A DNA stretch of 64,000 nt from Elymus sibiricus (Eukaryota > Streptophyta > Magnoliopsida > Poales > Poaceae), in assembly GCA_039707655.1 (NCBI GenBank), contig CM077665.1, positions 443,919,531 to 443,983,530 on the forward strand. The letters run 5' to 3'. This document shows, one piece after another, positions 13,011 to 24,403 of this stretch; the first letter of the stretch is position 1, and each line of letters opens with the position of its first letter. Under the pieces are notes generated by a model. That model was given only the letters and a program-made list of their open reading frames with translations. It did no database searches and was not told the DNA's origin. A program made the position numbers and the translations under genes.

Positions 13011-13309
13011 GTCCCAGCTCAAAAACTGCCCCCGCGTCGTCTGTTGGACGACTCGGGTGGATCTGATCCTGTTTTTGCGGCGACCCTCTCTCTGTGGCCT
13101 CTCATCGCCGCCACCGGGCTTGCCCGTGTGCACTGACGACGGCGGCAGGGCTCCTTTCCGTGACGTTGTGGCGGCATTTTGGTGAAGTGCGTGCGGTGGT
13201 TGGACGCCGTGATGGTGGAGGTAGCAGCGATGACGTTGGATCGTGGTTGGGCGATGTCCTTGTTGCAGTGGGTGCACGTCTTGCCTTCCCTTCCCTGATG
13301 GCGCTGGCT
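13011..13309 (+). mobile_element. Retroposon-like sequence, 5' part (split by a gypsy insertion)
   Basis: GC-rich sequence ending in the gypsy target-site duplication CTGGC (13305-13309). It continues at 23317 after removal of the gypsy element. The combined sequence is about 1.4 kb and ends with a polyadenylation-like tail near 24403. No conserved protein frame was recognised. It may be a 5'-truncated LINE, a long SINE-like retroposon or a retroposed transcript. Confidence 0.35.
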
Positions 13310-13376
13310 GATGTCTACTACGCAACTTTATTCTTGTAGACTCGTGTTGGGCCTCCAAGCGCAGAGTTTTGTAGGA

Positions 13377-14786
13377 TGATACGTCTCCGTCGTATCTACT
13401 TTTCCTAAAGCTTTTGCTCTTGTTTTGGACTCTAATTTGCATGATTTGAATGAAACTAACCCAGACTGGCGCTGTTTTCAGCAGAACTACCATGGTGTTG
13501 TTTTTCTGCAGAAATAAAAGTTCTCAGAATTGGACGAAACTTTTTGGAGATTTATTTTAGAATAAACGAAAAATACTGGAACCAAGAGCCACCGGAGAGG
13601 GTGCCCTGGCTGGGCACGATACACCAGGGCGCGCCACCCCCTCCAGGCGCGCCCTGGTGGGTTGTGGTCACCTCGTGGCTCCCCTGACCCTAATTCCAAC
13701 TCCATAAATACCTATTTTCGGAGAAAAAAATAGGAGAGGAAGTTTTATAGCGTTTTATGAGACGGAGCCGCCGCCGCCACCTCCTGTTCTTCATCAGGAG
13801 GCCAGATCTGGAGTCCGTTCAGGGCTCCGGAGAGGGGAATCTTCGGTCATCACCAACCCTCCTTCATCGTCAATTCCATGATGCTCCCCACCGGGAGTGA
13901 GTAATTCCTTCGTAGGCTCGCTGGTCGGTGAGGAGTTGGATGAGATTCATCATGTAATTGAGTTAGTTTTGTTAGGGTTGATCCCTGGTATCCACTATGT
14001 TCTGAGATTGATGTTGCTATGGCTTTGCCATGCTTAATGCTTGTTACTAGGGCCCGAGTGCCATGATTTCAGATCTGAACCGTTTATGTTATCACCATTA
14101 TATCTATGTTCTTGATCCGATCTTGCTAGTCATATGCACCTGTTATGTGTTATGATCCGTAAACTCCGGGGTGACAATAATCGGGATACTTTCCGGTGAT
14201 GACCGTAGTTTGAGGAGTTCATGTATTCATTATGTGTTAATGCTTTGTTCCGGTTCTCTATTAAAAGGAGGCCTTAATATCCCTTAGTTTCCTTATGGAC
14301 CCCGCTTCCACGGGAGGGTAGGACAAAAGATGTCATGCAAGTTCTTTTCCATAAGCACGTATGACTATTTACGGAATACATGCCTACATTATATTTATGA
14401 ACTAGAGCTAGTTATGTGTCGCCCTAGGTTATGACTGTTATATGATGAATATCATCCAACGAATTCACCGATCCAATGCCTACGAGTTTTCCACATATTG
14501 TTCTTGCTAAGTTGCTATTGCTATTGCTACTGTTCCAACTACTACAAAATCATTGCTATCACCGTTACCGTTACTGTTACTGTTACTACTGCTATCAAAA
14601 CTATCATATTACTGTGCTACTGATCACTTTGCTATAGATATTTAATCTCCAGGTGTGGTTGAATTGATAACTCAACTGCTAATACTTGCAAATATTCTTT
14701 GGCTCCCCTTGTGTCGAATCTATAAATTTGGGTTGAATACTCTACCCTCGAAAATTGTTGCGATCCCCTATACTTGTGGGTTATCA
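13377..14786 (+). mobile_element. Solo LTR of a gypsy element (TSD TAGGA)
   Basis: Begins TGATACGTCTCCGTCGTATC and ends GTGGGTTATCA, and is flanked by TAGGA at 13372-13376 and 14787-14791. The surrounding LTR sequence resumes exactly after the duplication (compare 21779-21800 in the partner LTR). It contains a GC-rich hairpin (13623-13658, 13-bp perfect stem) just upstream of a TATA-like box (ccataaata, about 13702-13710). No internal region is present, as expected after recombination between two LTRs. Confidence 0.9.
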
Positions 14787-15717
14787 TAGGACAGTAGCAA
14801 TTTTCCCTCAAGTGGATGACCTAAGGTTTATCAATCCATGGGAGGTGTAGGATGAAGATGGTCTCTCTCAAGCAACCCTGCAATCAAATACAAGAAATCT
14901 CTTGTGTCCCCAACACACCCAATACAATGAAAAATTGTATAGGTGCACTAGTTCGGCGAAGAGATGGTGATACAAGTGCAATATGGATGATAGATATAGG
15001 TTTTTGTAATCTGAAAATATAAAAACAGCAAGGTAGCAAGTGTAAAACAGCAAGCAAAACGGTGTATAAATGCGTGGAAATAAGGCCTAGGGTTCATACT
15101 TTCCCTAGTGCAATCTCCCAACAATGCTAACATAGTTGAATCATATGATCATCCCTCAACGTGCAACAAAGAATCACTCCAAAGTTCCTATCTAGCGGAT
15201 AACAATAAGATAAAATTGGTGTAGGTAGTAGAACCACCTCAAAGTTATTCCTTCCGATCAATCTATTGGGCTAATCCTATAAGTGTCACAAACAGCCCTA
15301 GAGTTCCTACTAGAATAACACCAATGATACATATCAATCAACCCTAATGTCACCTAGATACTCCAATGTCACCTCAAGTATCCATGGGTAAATTATGCGA
15401 CATGCATCAAACAATTTGAGATATATCATATTCAATCCAACACAAAGAACTTCAAGGAGCACCCCAAGTTTTCTATCGGAGAACGTGGTATGAAAACGTG
15501 CAATCAACCCCTATGCATAGATCCCCAAGTCACCGGAATCCGCAAGTTGATGCCTCAACATATATCAAGTGAATCAATAGAATACCCCAATGTCACTACG
15601 GGTATCCCACGCAAGACGTACATCAAGTGTTCTCAAACCATAATATTCAATCCAACATAACGAGATCTCAAAGGTAAAGATTCAATTCATCACAACAAGG
15701 TAGCAAGGGAATAACGT

Positions 15718-16890
15718 GAGTAAAATCCACCACTGGTCCTAAAAGTATTCAAGGTGTGTCACTTTAGTCCTAAAACTATGAAAATGCATATTTGAGTCCT
15801 ACTTCTTTCCAAAGTGTGCCACCGCAGGTCCTAACTCACCGGAGCAGGTCTGACCGGCACACGTGGCAGTTTGACCTTTGCCACGTCGGATGAATCAGTT
15901 TTGGCGGCAAAATTCCCGCCCTAGACAGTTGGTGGGCTTGCATTTACCCCCCCCCCCCCGCATGTACATAATATAGAAAGGCTGCTCCTTTCTACACTTC
16001 CCCACATCAACACATGCATGAGGATTACTTCAACTATGGCGACGAGCGAGCTCAACCATGCAATAAACGGTTGTGCTTAAAACAATGTCCCGATTAATCT
16101 CTACAGAGAATCGCTCTTCCATTGGTCCTGTCAGTGAAAAATATTGAAACTTGTCATGTGTAATTAACAGAGAATGATCTTGCACAAATACGTATATCAT
16201 GTGCTTGCAAATTAACAAGTGTCCAGTATCAATATCGATGTCATATCAACCACATATTCAGAGTTTTTGTCCAACTCTAAAGCAAAAGATAGTATATATC
16301 ATAGATTGGACCAACCATAGCACTACAATCCCAACTCTGGACAAACCATAGCAGTACAATCCAACCACGTAACCACTTAATAGCATAGATTGAACAAAGA
16401 TCAAATATTCCAGAGATTGGGAAAGGATTTATGCAAGGATTCAGAGGATTAGGTCTAGGGTTCGTACTGTACACTGGTGGGGGATCGCTGGGGGCACGCC
16501 GCTGTGGAGCCATCCGCGCCAAGCCCTGCACCCGCTCCGCCGTCCGTCTGCTTCCGGCGACGTCCGACGGTTGCCGTTGCCCCCCAGTCGCCCCTGACTC
16601 GTGCGTGTGCCAGAGAAGTAGAGAAAACTCGATGGGGGCGCGGTATGAGGATAAGAGATCCAGGGGGTGTATTGCAATGTATACAATGAAGTTGTTTTTC
16701 CAACGTGGCCTTTCAGTTGGACGTGGCATAGGTCAAACTGCCACGTGTGCGGGTCAGACCTGCTCCGGCGAGTTTAGGACCTGCGGTGGCACACTTTGGA
16801 AAGACGTAGGACTCAAATATGCGTTTTCATAGTTTTAGGACTAAAGTGACACACCTCGAATACTTTTAGGACCAGTGATGGATTTTACTC
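15718..16890. mobile_element. Non-autonomous mini-MULE (about 170-bp TIRs, 9-bp TSD)
   Basis: The ends are long inverted repeats: the left begins GAGTAAAATCCACCACTGG and the right ends with its complement. Homology continues inward through taaaactatgaaaatgcat, the caggtcctaa and gagcaggtctgacc motifs and ggcagtttgacct. The TSD is GAATAACGT (15709-15717) against GAATAACAT (16891-16899). The partner LTR at 22710 has gaataacatcat uninterrupted, so the insertion point is exact. The interior has a GC-rich block (about 16470-16650) unlike its AT-rich surroundings, which may be captured host sequence. ORFs in it (for example 16431-16832 plus) have no recognisable domain. Confidence 0.9.
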
Positions 16891-19203
16891 GAATAACATC
16901 ATATGATACGACTATATTAACAAAGCCCGTCATACATCAAGATCGTGCCATCTCAAGAACACGAGAGAGAGAGATTGAACACATAGCTACTGGTACAAAC
17001 CGTCAGCCCCGAGGGTGGACTACTCCCTACTCGTCATGGCCTCCATCGGGATGATGAAGATGGCCACCGGAGATGATCTACCCTCTCCGGCAGGGTACTG
17101 GAACGCCTCCAGATTGGTTTTTCGTCGATACAGAGAGTTGTGGCGGCAGAAGGAGTGTTTCGGGAGCGCTTCTCGTGTTTTTAGGGTAGATGTGAATTTA
17201 TAGTCCAGAGAACGACGTCGAGGGACGCTCCAGGGGGGCACCACATATCTGGCCGCGCCCCCCCCCCTAGGGGGCGCGGCTGGATATGTGGTGGGCCGCT
17301 GGCACACCCCCTCCGACAGGTCTTCACTCCAATGTTACTTATTTCCTCCAGAAAAAATCACAAAAAAGTTTCGGGCGATTCCGAGAACCTTCATTTTCTG
17401 CACAAGAACAACAACACGGTAATTCTGCTGAAAACAGCGTCAGTCCAGGTTAGTTCTAAATAAATCATATAAAGTGCATCAAAACCATATAAAAGTATTG
17501 TAAACATAGGTGAATATGGCATGAATACTTCATAAATTATCGATACGTTGGAGACGTATCAGCATCCCCAAGCTTAATTCCTACTCGTCCTCGACTAGGT
17601 AAATGATAAAAGAAATAATTTATGAAGTGTGAATGCTAGCATAGTGAATAGTTTTGATCATTGATAATTTCATTCACTTTTCGAGCATCATAACCAACAA
17701 CTTTTTCTCATAAAAATCATCATGATAGAGTAGCAATCAGTTCACATGTCATGGTTCAAACAATGCATTCTATTGAAACTTAACAATCTATGTTCTTGGT
17801 CACCAAACAATTTCAATGCATCATCAAGTCTAAGTAAGAGCTCCACATACTCAGTTATCATATAGTCTTTTATGATTGCTAATACTCAAGGCATATTTTT
17901 AGAACAAACATCGTCCATTGAACACAGAGAAAGATAGGGGCTTAATGTTTCGCCTCCCAACATACTTATCATAAAGATAATTGCCAACAATAATGAATCA
18001 TGATCAAATATATTTGAGTGGATATATATGTTTGGGTCTTTCCCCACCACATGGTGCTTGCCAACTAATAGATTGAGATTGGAATAAGAAGTTGACTCAA
18101 CATGAAAGTAAGTAACATGAAAGCAAATAGATTGTCCCTTCGTAGAGGGAAGCAGGGATTTGCATATGTGCCAGAGCTCATTGTTTAAAACAGAGATGAA
18201 TATGTAATTTTGAGTGGTGTGCCTTTCCTGTCAACGTCACAACAGAGTATTCAATATCTTCCATGCTAATCACATTATTGGCGGTTCCCAAACAAAATTT
18301 AAATTTTTACTCCCCCTCCACCATTCAAACACATTCCATGGTTGGCCGAATCCACGGTTGCCCTCCAAAATATCAACATTCTAGGGGGTGTTTTGTTTAT
18401 TTATTTTTGTATTATGCAGGACTGGGAATCCTATTTACCAACCTCTCTCGTGCAATGACAAGTGAATATTCACTCATCTTGAGAATAACTCGCTTAGCAT
18501 GGAAGATAATGACCGCCCCGTCGCTCCATGAGCGGTACGAGTACACAAAACGGATGTTTATTTGAATGTTTAGAGGTGGCACATGCAAATTTACTTGGAA
18601 TGGCAGTGAAATACCATATATAGGTAGGTATGGTGGACTCTCATGGAAGAAACTTGGCTCAAGGATTTGGATGCACAAGTAGTATCTCTACTTAGTACGA
18701 AGTTTTGGTTCACAAAAGGTTCTAAACAAGCATCACATGTTGGAGGATCCATAACAATATAACTTCTATGCAAATATACCCAAACATAACCATTACGTTG
18801 TCTTCCTTGTTCAACTTAAACTATTTGATCAAGTTTGAAAATAATTAATGGGTATTCACAATCATGAAAGATATCCAAGATAATATATTTGCATGTGAAA
18901 GTTCTCTTTCTTATACTAATCATTCATGAATTGCTTGTATGGCCAATTTGATGATTACCAAACTTCAATAGATTTTACTTTATAAACCAGATGTGAAGCT
19001 ACTACTAAGCATAAAGCACATTGATAATTTCAGATTATTATATTTCATTCATTCACCATTTACTCATAGGATATAAGTGAAGCACAAGAGTAAACATCAA
19101 ACTACTCTTCAAAAGATATAAGTGAAGATCAATGAGTAGTCAAACAATAAAGTAGCTATGTGGGGACTCTCTCTCTCAATAAATATTTTCAGATCTGAGT
19201 ATT

Positions 19204-20640
19204 TTATTCAAACAGCAAACTAAACAAAAATAGCACTCCAAGAATAGCACAAATCATGTGGACAAATAAAAATTTAGGCTCAACATAGGCTAACCGATAA
19301 TTGTTGATGAAGAGAGGTGGGATGCGTAGCATACCCAAGCTTAGATGCTTGAGACTTCTTGAAATATTTACTTGGGGTGCCTTGGGCATCCCCAAGCTTG
19401 AGCTTTTGTATCTTGTTGAATCCTCTCATATCATGGTTTCACCTATTCTCAAAAACTTCATCCACACAAAACTCGAAAAGAACTCGTGAGATAGGTTAGT
19501 ACACATAAGAATAAATCCACATTTCATGTAATTCCAAGACAAGTTTAAAAATAATTTTCAAACATCATCTAATGTTTTCTATCATTTCCACAATTTATAT
19601 CTACCAATATAGGCTATGGAAACTATAGGATAAGAAGATACCAAAACAATGACAGCAATCTGTCCAAACAGAACAGTCTGTAGCAATTTATGAAAACAGT
19701 GTACTTATGTAACTCAAAAAATTATGAAAATTTAGGAAGTGATAAATAATTTATATGAAAATACTGTGTAAAAATTTCAGAAACTTTCCATGTTCCAGTA
19801 AAATATGAAAATTCAAACACTACAGCAAAAGTTTCTGTTTTTACACAGCACATATCAAACATGTAACTCAAGCATCCTAAGAGGCAATTCTTGGAAATTT
19901 TTATTGAAAAACAAGATTATAAATAACACCTAACATAAAATAACAAAATATAATGATGATCCAAGAAAAGCACATATTATGTGACGAATAAAAATATAGT
20001 TCCAAGTAAGATATACCGATAATGTTGAAGACGAAAGAGGGGATGCCTTCCGAGGCATCCCCAAGATTAGGCGCTTGAGTCTTCCTTGGATCTTGCCTTG
20101 GGGGTGCCTTGGGCATACCCAAGCTTAAGGTCTTACCACTCCTTATTCTTCTTATATCGGTGTCTCACCCAAAACTTGAAAACTTCAATCACACAAGACT
20201 TAACGGAACTTCGTGAGATGGGTTAGTATAGTAAATATAGATCATTCACTTAGGTACTGTTAAGACAAGATTCATAATTGTTCTCACATAATACCTATTG
20301 TATTCCAACATTCCCATAATTTATATCACTCAATATAAGCTATAGAAACACTTGAAACAAGCAAACTATGCATGCAAAACAGAATCTATCAAAAACATAA
20401 CAGTCTGTGAAGATCTTAGTGAACACCATACTTCCCTGACTCTAAAAATTCTGAACAATTAGTACAACGCATAGAATTTGCATAGAAATTTTTTGTAAAA
20501 AATTCATATTTTTTTGACAGTCCAGTAAAATTATATAATTTATATACTGGACGCAAAACTTTCTGTTTTTGCACAGAATCAAACAAACAAGTTTCCAGAC
20601 TATCCCAAAGGCTTTACTTAGTAATTTATTGAAATTAAAG
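19204..20640 (-). repeat. Tandemly duplicated hairpin-bearing segment in the gypsy interior
   Basis: Two units, about 19204-19900 and 19901-20640, share order and sequence: an AT-rich lead, the sequence cggtatat or its equivalent, hairpins, an acttcgtgagat-type motif, caatttatat and an aacagtctgt motif. Hairpins include 19371-19395 and 20097-20123 (cttggggtgcc/ggcatccccaag type) and 20039-20062 (ggggatgcc/ggcatcccc). The same hairpins occur once in the gypsy element at 38170-45103 (41345-41429). They are non-coding. A role in RNA dimerisation or packaging is a guess. Confidence 0.7.
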
Positions 20641-20762
20641 ACACAAAACATGATTACTAAAGTAGATTAATCATGTGAACACACAAAAACAGAAAGCAAA
20701 AGTGTTGAGTTGTCTCCTAACAAGCGCTTTTCTTTAATGCCTTTTAGCTAGGCATGATGATT

Positions 20763-21587
20763 TCAGTGATGCTCACATAGGAATAAAAGTTGAAAATGCA
20801 AGAGAGCATCATGAATCACATGACAAGCCCATTTAAGTCTAACCCACTTCCTATGCATAGGGATTTTGTGAGCAAACAATTTATGGGAGCAAGAATAAAC
20901 TAGCATAGGAAGGCAAAACAAGTGCAACTTCAAAACTTTGAATACATAGAGAGGAAACTTGATATTATTGCAATTCCTACAAGCATATGTTCCTCCCTCA
21001 TAATAAATTTCAGTAGCATCATGAAGGAATTCAACAATATAACTATCACATAAATCATTATCTTCATGATTCACAAGCATAGAAAATTTATTACTCTCCC
21101 CACAAGCAAACTTCTCATACATAATAGTGGGAGCAAACTCAACAAAATAACTATCATGAGATACATGATTGACATAAACAAATTGGAAATTAAAATCATG
21201 ATGAAAAGTTTCATAGTTATATTTATTATTTATAGCATACATGTCATCATCATAATCATCATAGATAGGAGGCATGCCATCATCATAATAAATTTGCTCA
21301 TCCAAACTTGGGGAACTTAAAATATCATCTTCATCAAACATAGCATCCCCAAGCTTGTGGCTTTGCATATCATTAGCATCATGGATATTCAGAGAATTCA
21401 TACTAGCAACATTGCAATCATGCTCATCATTCAAGGAACTATCATGAATCACTTTATAAATTTCACAATTTTTAGATTCATGACTTTCAAGCAAGACCTC
21501 ATAAAGATAATCTAGTGAACTCTCACTAGCAATTGTTCCAACATAATCGGGTCTTTTGAAAAGATTAGCAAGTGGATGAGGATCCAT
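20763..21587 (-). CDS. Intact 274-residue ORF of the non-autonomous gypsy element, function unknown
   Basis: An uninterrupted minus-strand frame opens with MDPHPLANLFKRPDYVGTI, about 105 bases downstream of the primer-binding site, and ends about 3.2 kb before the 3' LTR. The N-terminal third holds the motif SSLDYLYEVLLESHESKNC. The middle is very acidic and Asp/Tyr-rich (stretches such as DDYDDDMYAINN). The C-terminal part carries Cys and His residues (ACRNCNN; CHVIHDALLHF) and hydrophobic stretches. There is no zinc knuckle, protease DTG or reverse-transcriptase motif. It is the only long intact frame in an otherwise non-coding interior, at the usual position for gag. It may be an element-specific structural or accessory protein. 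Conservation of an open frame across many copies would show that it is selected. I recognise the type from Triticeae elements but cannot give a function. Confidence 0.6.
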   Translation of the reverse strand: MDPHPLANLFKRPDYVGTIASESSLDYLYEVLLESHESKNCEIYKVIHDSSLNDEHDCNVASMNSLNIHDANDMQSHKLGDAMFDEDDILSSPSLDEQIYYDDGMPPIYDDYDDDMYAINNKYNYETFHHDFNFQFVYVNHVSHDSYFVEFAPTIMYEKFACGESNKFSMLVNHEDNDLCDSYIVEFLHDATEIYYEGGTYACRNCNNIKFPLYVFKVLKLHLFCLPMLVYSCSHKLFAHKIPMHRKWVRLKWACHVIHDALLHFQLLFLCEHH

Positions 21588-21691
21588 TTATCTTTATTTT
21601 GTAGTTTTCTTTTATAAAACCAAACTAGTGAAAAACAAGAAACTAAAAGATTTAATTGCAAGATCTAAACATATACCTTCAAGCACTCACC

Positions 21692-21709
21692 TCCCCGGCA
21701 ACGGCGCCA
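21692..21709 (-). other. Primer-binding site (tRNA-Asp type)
   Basis: The minus strand reads TGGCGCCGTTGCCGGGGA, 10 bases inside the right LTR. The same 18 bases occur at 39753-39770 beside another LTR. This is the primer site used by many Triticeae gypsy elements, and it sets the direction of this element as right to left. Confidence 0.85.
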
Positions 21710-21719
21710 GAAAAGAGCT

Positions 21720-23316
21720 TGATGTCTACTACGCAACTTTATTCTTGTAGACTCGTGTTGGGCCTCCAAGCGCAGAGTTTTGTAGGACAGTAGCAATTTT
21801 CCCTCAAGTGGATGACCTAAGGTTTATCAATCCGTGGGAGGTGTAGGATGAAGATGGTCTCTCTCAAGCAACCCTGTAATCAAATACAAGAACTCTCTTG
21901 TGTCCCCAACACACCCAATACAATGGAAAATTGTATAGGTGCACTAGTTCGGTGAAGAGATGGTGATACAAGTGCAATATGGATGATAGATATAGGTTTT
22001 TGTAATCTGAAAAATATAAAAACAACAAGGTAGCAAGTGTAAAACAACGAGCAAAACGGTGTATAAATGCTTGGAAATAAGGCCTAGGGTTCATACTTTC
22101 GCTAGTGCAATCTCTCAACAATGCTAACATAGTTGAATCATATGATCATCCCTCAACGTGCAACAAAGAATCACTCCAAAGTTCCTATCTAGCGGATAAC
22201 AATAAGATAAAATTGGTGTAGGTAGTAGAACCACCTCAAAGTTATTCCTTCCGATCAATCTATTGGGCTATTCCTATAAGTGTCACAAACAGCCCTAGGG
22301 TTCCTACTAGAATAACACCAATGATACATATCAATCAACCCTAATGTCACCTAGATACTCCAATGTCACCTCAAGTATCCGTGGGTAAATTATGCGACAT
22401 GCATCAAACAATTTCAGATCTATCATATTCAATCCAACACAAAGAACTTCAAGGAGTATCCCAAGATTTCAATCGGAGAACGTGGTATGAAAACGTGCAA
22501 TCAACCCCTATGCATAGATCCCCTAGGTCACCGGAATCCGCAAGTTGATGCCTCAACATATATCAAGTGAATCAATAGAATACCCCAATGCCACTACGGG
22601 TATCCCACGCAAGACCTACATCAAGTGTTCTCAAACCATAATATTCAATCCAACATAACGATATCTCAAAGGTAAAGAGTCAATTCATCACGACAAGATA
22701 GCAAGGGAATAACATCATATGATCCGACTATATTAACAAAGCCCGTGATACATCAAGATCGCGCCATCTCAAGAACACGAGAGAGAGAGATTGAACACAT
22801 AGCTACTGGTACAAACCGTCAGCCCCGAGGGTGGACTACTCCCTCCTTGTCACGGCCTCCGCCGGGATGATGAAGATGGCCACCGGAGATGATCTACCCT
22901 CTCCGGCAGGGTACTGGAATGCCTCCAGATTGATTTTTTGTCAATACAGAGAGTTGCGGTGGCGGAACGGGTGTTTCGGGAGCGCTTCTCATCTTTTTAG
23001 GGTAGATGTGAATTTGTAGGCCAGAGAACGACGTCGGGGGACGCTCCAGGGGGCCACCACATATCTGGCCGCGCCCCCCTAGGGGGCGCAGCTGGATATG
23101 TGGTGGGCCGCTGGCACACCCCCTCCGGCAGGTCTTCGCTCCAATGTTGCTTATTTCCTTCAGAAAAAATCACAAAAAAGTTTCGGGCGATTCCGAGAAC
23201 TTTCATTTTCTGTACAAAAACAACACCACGGTAATTCTACCATATAAAAGTATTGTAAATATAGGTGAATATGGCATGAATACTTCATAAATTATCGATA
23301 CGTTGGAGACGTATCA
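21720..23316 (-). repeat. 5' LTR of the 13310-23316 element
   Basis: A continuous 1597-bp LTR, read on the minus strand as TGATACGTCTCC to AGTAGACATCA. It has the GC-rich inverted repeat 23054-23106 (ccaccacatatctggccgcg and its near-complement). The TATA-like box present in the left LTR is altered here (minus strand ctacaaattc), so promoter function may be weakened. A roughly 60-bp deletion relative to the left LTR lies near 23240. Confidence 0.85.
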
Positions 23317-24403
23317 CTGGCGCATCAACAGACTAAGGTACAAGAGGTGCAACCACCATGAGTTCTAGCTCTTCGGGTATCTTTCTGGCGCAAGGGCACA
23401 ACGGGTTAAGGCGGTGGCCAAAGGTCGCGATCGTTGCCTGGGTTGCCCGTCGGGAGGTGGCGGCCATGGAGCCATCCGCTCCGCGTCGATGCAAGGATGG
23501 TGGCACCCTTTAATCTGACTGTATGCTACTGGCTGAAACTGCCCAAGACCTAGAGGTTGTGATAGCAGCCGAACAGCGCCGTCTTCGGGGTTTCGACCTT
23601 CTGATCCAACGGCAATGGTGAGTTCCTGTGGCACATGCTTCGCGGTCTGCGTCTAGGACGGGGAACTAGTGAGCGTGACAGGGTGTGGTGTTGTTGTCTG
23701 ATAAAGATTAGCAATTGGATGCCACTTGTGAGGACCACACGGACCTTCGAAGCGTCCCGAACTCGGGATTTTGGGGGTGTCGGTGCCCTTTCTCCAGGAC
23801 AAATACTTCGTCATGTTGGGGCGAGCGCCTCTCGCCACGGCTCGTCTGCCCGCCATCAGGACCGTGCGTGTATACTACTGCTTGGATCATGACAAGTGGA
23901 GAAGACAACATAGGATGACTTCGTTTGGTGGTCTCGAGCTCCGGGGTGAAAGGCCTAGGTATTGCCCTTTGGTTATACCTGGAAACGACGGTGTTCTCCG
24001 CGTCGTAACCTTCATGAACGCATTGCTCGGACTTAATCTTCAAGGTGAAACCCCACGATCTAATTTTTGATGGTCAGATCGGGACGACGGCGCTTGCACG
24101 CGTTCTCTTCCTGAAGACGTCGCTTTTGAAGAACCTTCTTCGTAGTCCTTGTGCTGTCAAGAGACGATCGGTGCCAATGGTCACTGCCATATGTCGTCAA
24201 TCGTTGTTTTCGCGCTTTCGTTTTTTTCCTTCGCCTAGGCATAGCTTCGGTCTTGAATGACTGCCATTTGCTGATGTGATACTTTGTGTGTGTGTTACTG
24301 TTGGTTGTGTGCATCCTAGTTATGCAGAGGCCGGATGTGTACTCACCATAATAATATCGCTTGATCCTTGATTTTGAGTCAATAAAAAATACCCTTTGTT
24401 GAA
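23317..24403 (+). mobile_element. Retroposon-like sequence, 3' part with A-rich tail
   Basis: Continues the sequence interrupted at 13309. The 3' end has ggttgtgtgcatcctagttatgcagaggccgg-type sequence (about 24303-24333), then gagtcaataaaaaatacc with a polyadenylation-like AATAAA (24380-24385) and a short A tract ending at 24403. This 3' end is typical of non-LTR retroposons in grass genomes. Several short frames on both strands overlap, and none is a known domain. A flanking target-site duplication was not found. Confidence 0.45.

Larger units (their letters stand above)
13310..17561 (-). repeat. 3' LTR of the 13310-23316 element, interrupted twice
   Basis: Collinear with the right LTR (21720-23316) once the solo LTR (13377-14786) and the mini-MULE (15718-16890), with one TSD copy each, are removed. 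The remaining length is about 1.66 kb, against 1.60 kb for the partner. The difference is mostly a roughly 60-bp segment around gctgaaaacagcgtcagtcc (17430-17490) that is deleted from the right LTR. It contains a GC-rich inverted repeat (17239-17293) and a TATA-like box on the minus strand (ctataaattc, about 17193-17202). Confidence 0.85.
13310..23316 (-). mobile_element. Complete non-autonomous Ty3/gypsy-type LTR retrotransposon with two nested insertions
   Basis: The element is bounded by TSD CTGGC at 13305-13309 and 23317-23321. Its LTRs are 13310-17561 (left, interrupted) and 21720-23316 (right). On the minus strand the LTRs start TGATACGTCTCCAACGTATC and end AGTAGACATCA. The primer-binding site lies just inside the right LTR, so the element is transcribed right to left. 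The 4.2-kb interior has one intact 274-codon ORF and no recognisable gag, protease, reverse transcriptase or integrase, so it would depend on proteins supplied by another element. Subtracting the solo LTR and the mini-MULE leaves about 7.4 kb. The family name needs a repeat-database search. Confidence 0.9.
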
